Shown here: one piece after another, positions 17,710-26,084 of the stretch
How the letters are laid out: every line of letters starts with the position of its first letter
How positions within the stretch are numbered: position 1 is the first letter of the stretch
DNA from: Spirochaetales bacterium
Lineage (GTDB): Bacteria; Spirochaetota; Spirochaetia; JABMQR01
Direction of reading: 5' to 3'
Assembly (NCBI GenBank): GCA_018399255.1
Contig: JAGYPA010000027.1
Location: 1 to 47,367, forward strand
DNA: 47,367 nt
Position numbers and translations under genes: made by a program
The notes under the pieces: model-generated
The model's database searches: none
What the model was told of the DNA's origin: nothing
What the model saw: only the letters and a program-made list of their open reading frames with translations

Positions 17710-18707
17710 TACTGACGCCTCCTGTTCAATAGCATTTTTTCATTGTGCCTGGCGGAGAGAGTATTTATCAGCATAGCAAAGAGCACGATAAATCCCTGAA
17801 TAAACATCTGGTAAAAAGGAGACAGGTTTATTACCGGCAGAGCATTATTAATAATCCCAAGAAACAGCGCGCCGAGAATAACCCCGGGAATTGCCCCCGA
17901 CCCGCCGGCAATACTGACGCCTCCGATAACGCAGGCTGCAACCGTCTGCAGTTCAAATCCTGACGCTGTTTCATTAACAGCCGCGGCATATCTTGCCGTC
18001 CACATGACGCCGGAAAGGCCGCTGAGCAATCCGCTTATGGTAAAGATCATAAATTGAATCTTCTTTTCACTGACACCGACAAACTTGGCTGCCGTCCTGT
18101 TGCCGCCAATGGCATATATTTCGCGCCCGCTCTTGGTGTAGGAACTCAGGGTCAGCATCACCGCACTTACCAGCACCCCCCACCAGATAAGATTTGAAAC
18201 CCCCAGAAAATTGCCATGAGGCAGGTTCATATAGCTTTGGGTCATCTCGTGAGCGGTTACCCATTGTCCTTTACTGAGCACAAAAGTCATTCCCCTGAAT
18301 ATGCTCATGGTCCCGAGAGTGGTAATGATAGCCGGAACCTTTCCGAAAGCAACCAGGGTGCCGTTCAGCATGCCCAGCAGTACCCCGATTACCGTGCCGA
18401 CCAGCAGAACGACAAAAGCAGGAATTCCCGGCTGAGCCTGGTTGAGCATCGAGGCCGCCATACCTGAGAAGGCGATTATGGAACCTACCGAAAGATCGAT
18501 GCCGCCGGCAAGGATGACAAAAAACTGACCGATGGATACCATGATAAGGATAGATGTGTCATTTATGATACGAGAGGCATTCTGACCGGTAGCAAATCCC
18601 GGAGCACGCAGCGTGACGGCCAGCAGCAGAACGCCGATGAGCACCAGCAGGCTCACTTCCCGCTTTCTCAGAATATTCTTTACAGCAGCAGTCCTGTTTG
18701 TATGCAT
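17709..18707 (-). CDS. rhaP: ABC transporter permease, L-rhamnose importer
   Basis: Second CUT2-type permease, 332 residues, mostly hydrophobic with 8-10 membrane segments. Typical blocks are ILAGGIDLSVGSIIAFSGMA at about residue 65, LGMLNGTLVAFGKVPAIITTL at about residue 115 (split over two helices), GGNRTAAKFVGVS, and CVIGGVSIAGGSGAIPGVI at about residue 262, the ATPase-coupling loop. The start ATG (18705-18707) overlaps the stop of the ATPase gene by one base (TGATG). Partner of the adjacent permease in the rhamnose importer. Confidence 0.9.
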   Translation of the reverse strand: MHTNRTAAVKNILRKREVSLLVLIGVLLLAVTLRAPGFATGQNASRIINDTSILIMVSIGQFFVILAGGIDLSVGSIIAFSGMAASMLNQAQPGIPAFVVLLVGTVIGVLLGMLNGTLVAFGKVPAIITTLGTMSIFRGMTFVLSKGQWVTAHEMTQSYMNLPHGNFLGVSNLIWWGVLVSAVMLTLSSYTKSGREIYAIGGNRTAAKFVGVSEKKIQFMIFTISGLLSGLSGVMWTARYAAAVNETASGFELQTVAACVIGGVSIAGGSGAIPGVILGALFLGIINNALPVINLSPFYQMFIQGFIVLFAMLINTLSARHNEKMLLNRRRQ

Positions 18708-20275
18708 CAGCCTTTCTCCTCTTCCATCATGACTGCTTCCATCATGCCTGCTTCCATCTCCCCCTCATTCGTCTCCCTCTGCTGGATACTGTGCCCGGTA
18801 GCAGCTTTCATGATTTCATCGGAATCGGCTTCCGCTCTGGCGAATTCTGCCGTAATCCGGCCTTCACTCATCACAAAGATACGGTCCGACATTCCCAATA
18901 CTTCTGGAAGTTCGGATGAAACCATAATTACTGCAATTCCGTCGGCGGCAAGGTCTGAAACCAGTTTGTGGACGGCAGCCTTTGTCGCAACATCTATTCC
19001 CTTTGTCGGCTCATCAAGAATGAGAATGCGGGGACGGGTTGCCAGCCACTTAGCCAGAACCACCTTCTGCTGATTGCCGCCGGAAAGAGTGTCGGCATCT
19101 ACCTGCCAGCCCGCGGCCCGGATTTCCATGGCCGTTCCGTACTCCTCGGTTAATGAACGTTCTCTTCCGGCATTCAGAACTCCCGCCCTGCTCACCGCAT
19201 CGATCTGGGGCAGGGTGATATTCTTTGCTATGCTCAGTCCCAGGACTATTCCCTGCATCTGACGGTCCTCCGGAACAAACGCGATTCCCTGCTGCATCGC
19301 TTTTTTCGGTGATGTGAGCGCTATCGGTTTACCGTCCAGCAGCACCTGCCCGGCTGAATGCGGATCTATTCCGAATATCGTCCGCATCAGTTCGCTCCGG
19401 CCGGCGCCTACCAGCCCGAAAAAACCTAAAATTTCCCCTTGATTCAAGGTAAATGAGATATCCTTGAAATAGCCGATCTGGGAGAGACCTCGGACTTCGA
19501 GCACCCGCTTCCCCACCTCGGCCTCTGCCTTCGGAAAAAGCTGATCGAGACTGCGGCCTACCATCATCCGGATGATATTATTCACCGTTGTATCCGCGAC
19601 GTTCCCCTCTCCAATATATTTTCCGTCCCGCAGGACGGTAAAATAATCACAAATCTCGAAGATTTCATCAAATTTATGAGAGATGAAAATAATGGCCTTC
19701 CCGGCCTTTTTCAGCTGCCTGACTATTTTGTAGAGGTCCTCGACTTCCCTGAGGGTCAGGGCCGAGGTCGGTTCGTCCATTATCACAACGCGGGCATCAA
19801 GTGAGAGCGCTTTGGCAATCTCTACCATATGCCGCTGGGCAACTCCCAGATTTTTCACCAGGGTATCCGGATGTATGGCAAGATCCATTTTTTTGAGCAG
19901 CTCACGGGTGGAGCTTTTCATGGATTTCCAGTCAATCATTCCTGTTTTTGAATTTCTCAGGTGATGTCCCATGTAAATATTCTCAGTAACCGACAGCTCA
20001 GGAAACATGGACGCTTCCTGATGAATCGCAGCGATCCCGGCTTCCTGCGCCTCAATTGCGTTCCTGAACTCTATGGGGCGGTTATCGAGAAATACCTGCC
20101 CGCTGGTTATCGAGTAGACCCCGGTCAGAATTTTAACCAGCGTTGATTTCCCCGCTCCGTTCTCACCGATCAGAGCATGCACTTCACCGGGACGAATACA
20201 CAGATGGACGCCATCAAGTGCTTTTATTCCGGGAAAATACTTGGTTATGTCTTTAACTTCCAGTATCGGATCCAA
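18707..20275 (-). CDS. rhaT: ABC transporter ATPase (two nucleotide-binding domains), L-rhamnose importer
   Basis: Sugar-import ATPase with two ABC domains in one chain, as in RbsA/XylG. The first domain has Walker A GENGAGKST (about residue 40), a degenerate signature (NLGVAQRHMVEIAKAL) and Walker B VVIMDEPTSAL. The second has an atypical P-loop region FGLVGAGRSEL, signature LSGGNQQKVVLAKWLA and Walker B ILILDEPTKGID. There is no ATG at the 5' end: TTG codons at 20275 and 20284 are the candidates, and 20275 lies 10 bases after AGGAG, so it is preferred. The last 20 codons contain a 15-base repeat giving EMEAGMMEAVMMEEEKG, an odd tail outside the conserved domains. It is separated from the binding-protein gene by 180 bases with two long hairpins. 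Confidence 0.92.
   Translation of the reverse strand: MDPILEVKDITKYFPGIKALDGVHLCIRPGEVHALIGENGAGKSTLVKILTGVYSITSGQVFLDNRPIEFRNAIEAQEAGIAAIHQEASMFPELSVTENIYMGHHLRNSKTGMIDWKSMKSSTRELLKKMDLAIHPDTLVKNLGVAQRHMVEIAKALSLDARVVIMDEPTSALTLREVEDLYKIVRQLKKAGKAIIFISHKFDEIFEICDYFTVLRDGKYIGEGNVADTTVNNIIRMMVGRSLDQLFPKAEAEVGKRVLEVRGLSQIGYFKDISFTLNQGEILGFFGLVGAGRSELMRTIFGIDPHSAGQVLLDGKPIALTSPKKAMQQGIAFVPEDRQMQGIVLGLSIAKNITLPQIDAVSRAGVLNAGRERSLTEEYGTAMEIRAAGWQVDADTLSGGNQQKVVLAKWLATRPRILILDEPTKGIDVATKAAVHKLVSDLAADGIAVIMVSSELPEVLGMSDRIFVMSEGRITAEFARAEADSDEIMKAATGHSIQQRETNEGEMEAGMMEAVMMEEEKG
18721..18765. repeat. 15-bp tandem repeat at the 3' end of the ATPase gene
   Basis: Three units beginning cttccatc: two differ by one base (18721-18750) and the third is diverged. 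They encode Met/Glu-rich residues of the C-terminal tail. Confidence 0.8.
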
Positions 20276-20290
20276 AATAATCAAACTCCT

Positions 20291-20336
20291 CAGGGTTCAG
20301 GATATCGCAGGGTTCAGGATACCGCAGGGTTCGATC
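20291..20336. repeat. 17-bp tandem repeat in the rhaS-rhaT gap
   Basis: Two near-identical 17-base units starting cagggttcaggata (20291-20307, 20308-20324) and a partial third. The period is not a multiple of three, in keeping with its non-coding position just upstream of the ATPase ribosome binding site. Confidence 0.85.
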
Positions 20337-20370
20337 AAAAGATACAGTACCCTTGATAGAACCAGATAAT

Positions 20371-20403
20371 CGGGATTTCAAAATAGAGCATTTTGAAATC
20401 CCG
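20371..20403 (-). terminator. long perfect hairpin in the rhaS-rhaT gap (processing or attenuation site)
   Basis: CGGGATTTCAAAAT (20371-20384) pairs perfectly with ATTTTGAAATCCCG (20390-20403) over 14 bases around a 5-base loop. No U-run follows, so it is unlikely to be a full intrinsic terminator. A stem here would protect the binding-protein mRNA from 3' decay and lower expression of the membrane genes, as known for malE-malF intercistronic elements. Confidence 0.65.
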
Positions 20404-20421
20404 TATGTATCAGTCTTTTGA

Positions 20422-20457
20422 GCCAATTTCAAAATGCTTCGCATTTTTGAAATTGGC
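20422..20457 (-). terminator. second long hairpin, directly after the rhaS stop
   Basis: GCCAATTTCAAAATGC pairs with GCATTTTTGAAATTGGC around TTC, with one bulged T. It begins 8 bases after the binding-protein gene ends. It shares the ATTTCAAAAT core with the hairpin at 20371-20403, so the two probably arose by duplication. Confidence 0.65.
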
Positions 20458-20464
20458 ATTTCTT

Positions 20465-21484
20465 TTAGAACATTGCCGCATAGGTGGCGATATTTTCTGC
20501 ATTGAATACAAACGGGGTACCCATAATAGAGCTTCCGTCTTTCCCGACGGTTACCGTTCCCATTCTGCCGACCTGAATTACATCGCCTTCCTTTCCTTCA
20601 ACAGCTCCGGTAACCAGGGCTTCCAGAATGAAGGTTGATGTATACCCGAGATCGATCGGATTCCAGAGAGCCATCTGACCGCAGGTACCGTTTTCCACAT
20701 AGTACTGCATTTCTGAAGGCAGTCCGAGTCCGGTCAGCTGCACGATGCCCTTCTTCCCTTCATCCTCGATTGCTTTGGCTGCTGCAAGTACACCGATCGT
20801 TGTGGGGGAGATAATTCCGGCCAGATCGGGATATTTCTGCATGAGGCCTACGGCTTCACGGTAGCTCTTGTCGGCTGCATCATCGCCGTACACGACATCG
20901 ACCAGTTCCATATCGGCATATTCCGGTTTCTGGATTTCCTGCTTCATCCACTCTATCCAGGAATTCTGGTTGGTTGCCTGGGAGGTGGCGGAAACGATGC
21001 CGACCTTTCCCTTGTATCCGGTCAGTTCCGCTATCAGCTGCACCTGCTGGCGCCCGATCAGCTCTTCATCGGAGGGGGCAAGGTCAATTATTCTTCCGCC
21101 GACTGAGATGCCTGAATCGAAGGAAATCACCTTGATTCCGGCATTCATGGCTTTTTTGGTAACCGGAATCAGTGCATCACGGTCGTTTGCCGATATCGCA
21201 ATTCCGTCGACTCTCTGGGCAATCAGGGATTCGATAATATCAATCTGCCCCTCTGCGGTGGAAGCGGACGGGCCCATATAGATGGATTCAACATTTCCCA
21301 GTTCTGCAGCAGCTTCCTCGCCGCCGTCAGCAACTGCTTCAAAAAATCCGTTTCCCAGACTCTTTACCAGAAGCACCAGTTTCAGATCTTTGGCCTCTTC
21401 AGCTTCGCTGGCTCCCTGGGCAAACAGTACTCCCGTTACCGCCAGACAGATTACAAGACTCAATACCACAATTCGTTTTGTCAT
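20465..21484 (-). CDS. rhaS: periplasmic sugar-binding protein, L-rhamnose importer
   Basis: Periplasmic-binding-protein-like I (ribose-binding type) protein of 339 residues. The signal peptide MTKRIVVLSLVICLAVTGVL is followed by FAQGASEAEEA, an alanine/glutamate-rich junction common in spirochaete binding proteins. The mature part contains the family blocks DIIESLIAQRVDGIAISAND, IKVISFDSGI and VGIVSATSQATNQNSWIEW. It resembles RhaS, the rhamnose-binding protein, in length and blocks, and it is followed by two permeases, a double ATPase and rhaM. Its promoter lies upstream of 21484; a -10-like TAGCAT is present but no good -35, which would suit activation by the adjacent response regulator. 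The gene is followed by two stable hairpins. Confidence 0.92.
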   Translation of the reverse strand: MTKRIVVLSLVICLAVTGVLFAQGASEAEEAKDLKLVLLVKSLGNGFFEAVADGGEEAAAELGNVESIYMGPSASTAEGQIDIIESLIAQRVDGIAISANDRDALIPVTKKAMNAGIKVISFDSGISVGGRIIDLAPSDEELIGRQQVQLIAELTGYKGKVGIVSATSQATNQNSWIEWMKQEIQKPEYADMELVDVVYGDDAADKSYREAVGLMQKYPDLAGIISPTTIGVLAAAKAIEDEGKKGIVQLTGLGLPSEMQYYVENGTCGQMALWNPIDLGYTSTFILEALVTGAVEGKEGDVIQVGRMGTVTVGKDGSSIMGTPFVFNAENIATYAAMF

Positions 21485-21585
21485 TCTTCACTCCTTTTTG
21501 GATTTCCAGATTTACGTATGGTGAATGCTAGCACGGTTTTTTTAACTGGCGTTAGTTCGATAAACTACGATACCAGTGCTTTTTC

Positions 21586-22842
21586 CTATGATTCAGGGGA
21601 TAATTGAGGATTTCTGATTTTTTTTTGATTATTCTCGATATATTCCGAAGGCTTTATGCCGTAGGCAGCCTGGAAGACCCGGGAGAAATGCCGGCTGCTG
21701 AAATATCCAAGCTCCAAGGCAGTCTTTTTGACCGTCATTCCCGGCTGTCCCAGTTGTTCGGCTGCCTGCTTCATACGCAGGGAGGTTACATAGTCGGTAA
21801 AGCTCACACTCAAATGTCGCTTGAATTCAGCCGAAAGATAGTTCGGGGTAAGCCCCAGCTCGTCGGCGATCATGGACAGGCTGATATCTTTCAAGGGCTT
21901 TCTTTTTATCAGCCAGAGGGCCTGGTGGATCTGGGACTGGCGTTTGTTCGAACCCGGCATTGCGCTGCCCTGACTTCTGATTTCCGAAGCAATTTCCAGC
22001 TCTTCAAGAACTTCAACATAGCGTGCTGCGGAATTTTCCGGTGGTACAGGTACCCCTGTTATGTAGAGTTCCGGTATGCTGCTGCTGCTGGCCCTTTTAA
22101 AGAGTCCACTTATCGAGCTCTGAATGGCATCTGCAGTCGCCTCGGGAACGGCAAGGGTTATCAAGAGGTTTCCTCTGCCTGTGTTGGAGAGGGCAGCAAG
22201 ACACCCTTCCGGGGCCCGCTCAAAACCCCATGCCTCGACCAGTTTCTGAGCCTCCCCGCTGAATCGTCGTCTGGCAGCAAGCTTCTCGGCGCCAGGGTCG
22301 GCGGAGTCGGCGCCAGGGTCGGCGGAGTCGGTATAGAGAAGGAGCCCGTGATACCGAAAGCCGGATTTGCTGAGCCAGGAATCGAATTCCGCAGACAGGG
22401 TATTGCTTATCAGGGCACTGATTCGATTGGCAAACGATGCAGAATCCCGGGTTACTTTTTTCTTCCAATGCGTCGAGACAGAGCCCATAACCCTCGCCAG
22501 CTCCTCGGAGGATGCCGGCTTGAGAAGATACTCTGATACCCCGAGCGCTATCGCTTTCCTGGCATAATCAAAATGGGCATAGCCGGTGAGAACTACCCAA
22601 TATATATCAGGGTAAGTCCGGGCAGCCTGCTCAATTGCCTCCAGCCCGGAAAGTCCCGGCATCCTGATATCCACAAATGCCGCATGCGGGTCAGTGGTCC
22701 TGACAGCATCCATCAACTCGTTTCCGTCAACGGCATGGTACATTGTGAGATTCTCAACAACCCCCTGCTGCTCAAGTTCCTCGAGCATTACCTGCATGCT
22801 CACCCGAACCAGCCGTTCATCATCAGCCAGAATAATTTTCAT
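21586..22842 (-). CDS. YesN-type response regulator with AraC output domain
   Basis: Two-component regulator of 418 residues. The receiver domain (residues 1-120) has the acidic pair in ILADDERLVR, the phospho-acceptor Asp at about residue 55 in FVDIRMPG, and the conserved Lys in YLLKPAS. The C-terminal 100 residues form an AraC/XylS DNA-binding domain with two helix-turn-helix units (ISLSMIADELGLTPNYLSAEF and KKTALELGYFSSRHFSRVF in part). A seven-residue ADSADPG unit is repeated in the linker at about residues 171-185. The gene overlaps the sensor kinase gene by 20 bases. Placed between the rhamnose transporter and rhaDA genes, it probably controls sugar uptake in response to an extracellular signal. 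Confidence 0.9.
   Translation of the reverse strand: MKIILADDERLVRVSMQVMLEELEQQGVVENLTMYHAVDGNELMDAVRTTDPHAAFVDIRMPGLSGLEAIEQAARTYPDIYWVVLTGYAHFDYARKAIALGVSEYLLKPASSEELARVMGSVSTHWKKKVTRDSASFANRISALISNTLSAEFDSWLSKSGFRYHGLLLYTDSADPGADSADPGAEKLAARRRFSGEAQKLVEAWGFERAPEGCLAALSNTGRGNLLITLAVPEATADAIQSSISGLFKRASSSSIPELYITGVPVPPENSAARYVEVLEELEIASEIRSQGSAMPGSNKRQSQIHQALWLIKRKPLKDISLSMIADELGLTPNYLSAEFKRHLSVSFTDYVTSLRMKQAAEQLGQPGMTVKKTALELGYFSSRHFSRVFQAAYGIKPSEYIENNQKKIRNPQLSPES
22288..22329. repeat. 21-bp tandem repeat, two exact units, in the response regulator gene
   Basis: Two exact copies of a 21-base unit (22288-22308 and 22309-22329), encoding ADSADPG-type heptads in the linker between the receiver and DNA-binding parts. 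Confidence 0.9.
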
Positions 22843-24817
22843 TAATAGATATCCTTACCTCCGTCCCGAAACCGGGAGAGCTTTTTATCGTCAGCAAGGC
22901 ATTGGGGAAGGCATACTTCAGCCGCTTTCTCACATTGCCCAGCCCTATATGCTCCTTCTCAGACAGGGTTTCAAGCTCAAAACCCACACCGTTATCAGCA
23001 ATGACAATCGTAACCTTCCTTTTACCGTTTTCCAGGGTGTAAAAGGCGGCAATATCGAGCTGCCCGACCTCTCCTCCCGGCTTTATTTCCAGTCCATGAA
23101 TTACCGCGTTCTCGACAATGGGCTGGAGCAGCAGTCGGGGAATCAGGACATTACTGATTTCCGGGTCCATGTTGAGCTTATATGAGAGCCTTTCCTCGAA
23201 TCTGAGCTTCTGAAGTTTACAGTAGGTTTCCACAAACCCGAATTCTTCCTTGATGGTGGACCAGGTGCGGGAATCCTGTGTATAGCGAAGCATATCCTTC
23301 AGGGAAAGAATCGCCGACTCAAGATCCTTGACAGCTCCTATCCGGTTCAGTCCGATAAATCCATTGAGAACATTGTAAATAAAATGGGGCTGAACCTGGG
23401 ACTGCAGGGCCTGATACTCGGCCTCGCCTTTGCCTATCAGCTCGGCATACTTGAAATAGTTATCCAGCGTGAGGGCCGCATAATCATTGAAGGTGGTAAG
23501 CCGCATAATACCGAGATCGGTAAACGGCGGATTTTCGGCATTTTTTACAATGATCATAACCCCTGCGGGTTCTTTACCGATAATCAGGGGAACAGCTAAG
23601 AGTGAACTGAATCTGCCTTCGGGGATGCCGGCAGCCGCCAGATTGTCTGATTCTAGAATTCTTACCGTTCCCGTGGTGTAGACCTCGGAGGCAAGGATAA
23701 GAAAATCCTCACGCTTCTCACGGTCACGGGCAAGAGGCTTGCCGGCAAGAGACCCGCCTGCTGGAGTTCCACCTGCAAGTGACCCGCCTGCAGCCTCAAT
23801 AATCAGACCGCCGCCGCCCGGAAGTTCTGCTTTGGCATCGGGCAGCAGCACAGCAGCTCCGTCGGCGGTGCTTTCCTGGATGATCGCGTTGACAACAATA
23901 GCCAGTAAATCGTGCAGACTGATATCTTCGGCAATGGATTTTCCCACGGTCCGGGTCAGGCTGAAGATATTTTCCAGATTCTGCTTCAGATCAATGGTCA
24001 GTTCGTTAAACTGCTTGGAAAGATAGCCGAATTCATCATTGGAAGCAATATTCATTCTGGCGGAAAAATCCCCCTTGGAAACTCTCCGGAACGCCTCTTC
24101 CAGATGATCCAGCTTCCAGATAAAGTCCCGGGAAATAATGAGCGACAATACAAGGCCTACAACTGCAATGAGTGCGGCAAGGGTGAAGAACATGATGAAT
24201 ATTTCCCGTCTCAGCCTGACGCCGTTTTCACGGAACTCACTGATAAAATAGTTCATGAAGCTTTCAAAACTGCTCACGAAATAGTAGGAAGTATCCCGGA
24301 AGTCTTCAAAAAAAGGGATAAAGGTGTCTTCGCCCAGTATTTCGTTAAATCGACTCTCATCGTCGAGCTGTCCGAGCTGCTCCTTGATCATGGAGACTGA
24401 TGCATCAATTTTTTCAAGCCTGACCATTGCCCGTACATGCATGGTATAGGCGGTATCAAACTGGTCCAGCAGCTCCTGCTCATTGATGTTCAAGACTTCC
24501 CGGGCGGCCATAAATTCATAGAAAGCAGATTTATAACTGTCGACCGAGCTTTTCCACTGCCGCAGCGTAACAAAGGACCTTGGCGAATAGGTAAAGGATT
24601 TGAGCTGGCCGTACACCTTCGGGACAAAAAGATCAAATACCATATCCTTCATCAGGCTCTGCACATCCCGGGACTTGACCTGGAGATCGATTCCCTTCTC
24701 GATGAAGCCGTTGACATGTTCCAGACGCTGCCAGGTTCGCGCAGCCAGTCCGATTACAGAGAAAATGCCGATGATGAATATTGCCGAAAGCAGGATCAGT
24801 TTAGATCGAATTTTCAT
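22823..24817 (-). CDS. YesM-type sensor histidine kinase
   Basis: Membrane sensor of 664 residues. An N-terminal membrane helix (residues 6-27) is followed by a roughly 180-residue, mostly helical extracytoplasmic domain, a second helix (about 210-235) and a HAMP domain ending near residue 285. Next comes a GAF-like domain interrupted by an AGGSL-type repeat insertion at about residues 343-362. The His_kinase region has the phospho-acceptor His in QPHFIYNVLNGF near residue 477, followed by an ATPase domain with PIVENAVIHG, ADNGVGF and GLGNVRKRL. This belongs to the YesM/LytS-like class rather than the classical HisKA class. It pairs with the overlapping YesN-type regulator. Start codon at 24817 has only a weak ribosome binding site. 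Confidence 0.92.
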   Translation of the reverse strand: MKIRSKLILLSAIFIIGIFSVIGLAARTWQRLEHVNGFIEKGIDLQVKSRDVQSLMKDMVFDLFVPKVYGQLKSFTYSPRSFVTLRQWKSSVDSYKSAFYEFMAAREVLNINEQELLDQFDTAYTMHVRAMVRLEKIDASVSMIKEQLGQLDDESRFNEILGEDTFIPFFEDFRDTSYYFVSSFESFMNYFISEFRENGVRLRREIFIMFFTLAALIAVVGLVLSLIISRDFIWKLDHLEEAFRRVSKGDFSARMNIASNDEFGYLSKQFNELTIDLKQNLENIFSLTRTVGKSIAEDISLHDLLAIVVNAIIQESTADGAAVLLPDAKAELPGGGGLIIEAAGGSLAGGTPAGGSLAGKPLARDREKREDFLILASEVYTTGTVRILESDNLAAAGIPEGRFSSLLAVPLIIGKEPAGVMIIVKNAENPPFTDLGIMRLTTFNDYAALTLDNYFKYAELIGKGEAEYQALQSQVQPHFIYNVLNGFIGLNRIGAVKDLESAILSLKDMLRYTQDSRTWSTIKEEFGFVETYCKLQKLRFEERLSYKLNMDPEISNVLIPRLLLQPIVENAVIHGLEIKPGGEVGQLDIAAFYTLENGKRKVTIVIADNGVGFELETLSEKEHIGLGNVRKRLKYAFPNALLTIKSSPGFGTEVRISINENYSG
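23730..23789. repeat. 15-bp tandem repeat, four units, in the sensor kinase gene
   Basis: Four 15-base units of the type gcaagagacccgcct encode (AGGSL/TP)n, inserted into the predicted GAF-like domain. Confidence 0.85.
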
Positions 24818-24868
24818 TATCTTTCATAGTACCATACAACAAGGCCCCCAGGAAAAATAATTGCGTTT

Positions 24869-24900
24869 GTGTACGGTTTGCATGGGTACAAACCGTACAC
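24869..24900 (-). terminator. perfect 12-bp hairpin between the aldolase and sensor kinase genes
   Basis: GTGTACGGTTTG (24869-24880) pairs perfectly with CAAACCGTACAC (24889-24900), loop 8 bases. It lies 33 bases past the aldolase stop on the minus strand and 52 bases before the sensor kinase start. The T-rich stretch downstream (attattttt) is separated from the stem by 9 bases, so termination may be partial. Confidence 0.55.
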
Positions 24901-24932
24901 ATAAGGCAACAGTTTCCTGACGAGTGACCCGC

Positions 24933-26084
24933 TTACTCCCCCGCCACCCGGGCACGATACTTTTCGACCTCCCAGTTCCTGATAAAATCAATCTGTTCAT
25001 CAGTCATAAACAGCGGCCCGCCAAAAGATTCGGCGTAGGCGGCTACTTTAACTGTATCAAGATAGAGCGCCAGGGCATTCTCACTGAAAGTGAATACCCC
25101 GGTATTCTGAACGACGACGGTTTTAGGATGCATACCCGTTTGTGCTGTGAAGCCTTCGGCCAGATCTCTCACCCTGGCAGCAGTATCATCCGGAGAACCG
25201 TCAAATACGGATTCAGGTATCCAGAGCGGCTTGAATCCGCTATAGACAATGTGATCCGGGGTAAATGCCGAACTGATCGGGTAATACTGATCTTCGTTCT
25301 GCAGCCGTACTGCGAGCTCCCGGTTATGGAAGGAGAATACGGCGTTATTTTTTCCGGGGTCGGCAGCGGCCAGCCCGGTTCTGATCAAATCCCGTCTGGC
25401 ATTATCAACAGTTATCGGCGCAAGATCAGGCCTTCGCACCAGTGCTCCGCTCAGAGTCTCCAGAATCTGGTCATAGCTACCCTGAATCAATTCAGCTGTT
25501 TCCCCGCCGATAAATATCCCATGATTCTGCAGCAGAATAGCCAGGGGTTCCCGATGTAACGCGGCTCGATATTCAAGCAGCCGTTCCCGAACGGTTTTCG
25601 CCAGAATATAGCCCGGGTTAACCAGCGGAACCCAGAGGACATCATTGCCGAAAAGCTTTTCAGCATACTGCTCCCCTTCTGCCGCGCAGGTGAGACCGTT
25701 TACCAGGGCCGGATGCAGGTGCACGATGAATTTCTGGGGCAGCATGCTGTGCAGCAGAGCTTCAACGCTGGGCCGGGCAGTCTCACCCTCCACCCGGGCT
25801 GCCATCATGTCCTCGAGAACAGCCTCTTCCCGCTGATCCAGGTCGGCAGGATACTCCCGGTTCCAGATCGCCTGCAGGCGCTGCTGATCCATTACCGCAA
25901 ATCCTGCTTCGTCAATCGAAGCCAGCATCTGGCCGGAAGCTTTCACATAGAGTTTCCCATCCTGCTTGAGGGAGGTGTTCCCGCCGCCGGCAAGGACATA
26001 TTCAGGATCCGCTCCATATCTCCGTGAGATGGAAATCAGGGTCTGCATCGCCTCGGCTGCTGTGTTTTGTATATTGCTGCTCAT
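24933..26084 (-). CDS. L-rhamnulose-1-phosphate aldolase-like class II aldolase
   Basis: Class II aldolase/adducin-fold protein of 383 residues. The N-terminal GGGNTSLK motif (about residues 33-40), the zinc-ligand HLHP (about residue 123) and NHGIFIGGET (about residue 203) match the aldolase half of RhaE-type bifunctional rhamnulose-1-phosphate aldolase/lactaldehyde dehydrogenase proteins. It would cleave rhamnulose-1-phosphate to dihydroxyacetone phosphate and L-lactaldehyde. RhaE proteins of about 690 residues carry a C-terminal short-chain dehydrogenase domain, which is absent here. The start ATG overlaps the rhaA stop as TAATG, so the two genes form a rhaA-aldolase operon. A perfect hairpin follows the gene. 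Classical RhaD (about 275 residues) is shorter. Confidence 0.82.
   Translation of the reverse strand: MSSNIQNTAAEAMQTLISISRRYGADPEYVLAGGGNTSLKQDGKLYVKASGQMLASIDEAGFAVMDQQRLQAIWNREYPADLDQREEAVLEDMMAARVEGETARPSVEALLHSMLPQKFIVHLHPALVNGLTCAAEGEQYAEKLFGNDVLWVPLVNPGYILAKTVRERLLEYRAALHREPLAILLQNHGIFIGGETAELIQGSYDQILETLSGALVRRPDLAPITVDNARRDLIRTGLAAADPGKNNAVFSFHNRELAVRLQNEDQYYPISSAFTPDHIVYSGFKPLWIPESVFDGSPDDTAARVRDLAEGFTAQTGMHPKTVVVQNTGVFTFSENALALYLDTVKVAAYAESFGGPLFMTDEQIDFIRNWEVEKYRARVAGE

Noticed and set aside
20371..20457. Riboswitch upstream of the transporter ATPase
   Set aside because: Only two simple stems are present, with no conserved ligand-binding core, and they lie directly behind the binding-protein gene.
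21540..21575. TAGTT/AACTA inverted repeat upstream of the rhamnose-binding protein as an operator
   Set aside because: Arms are only five bases with an offset, which is too weak to support without other copies.
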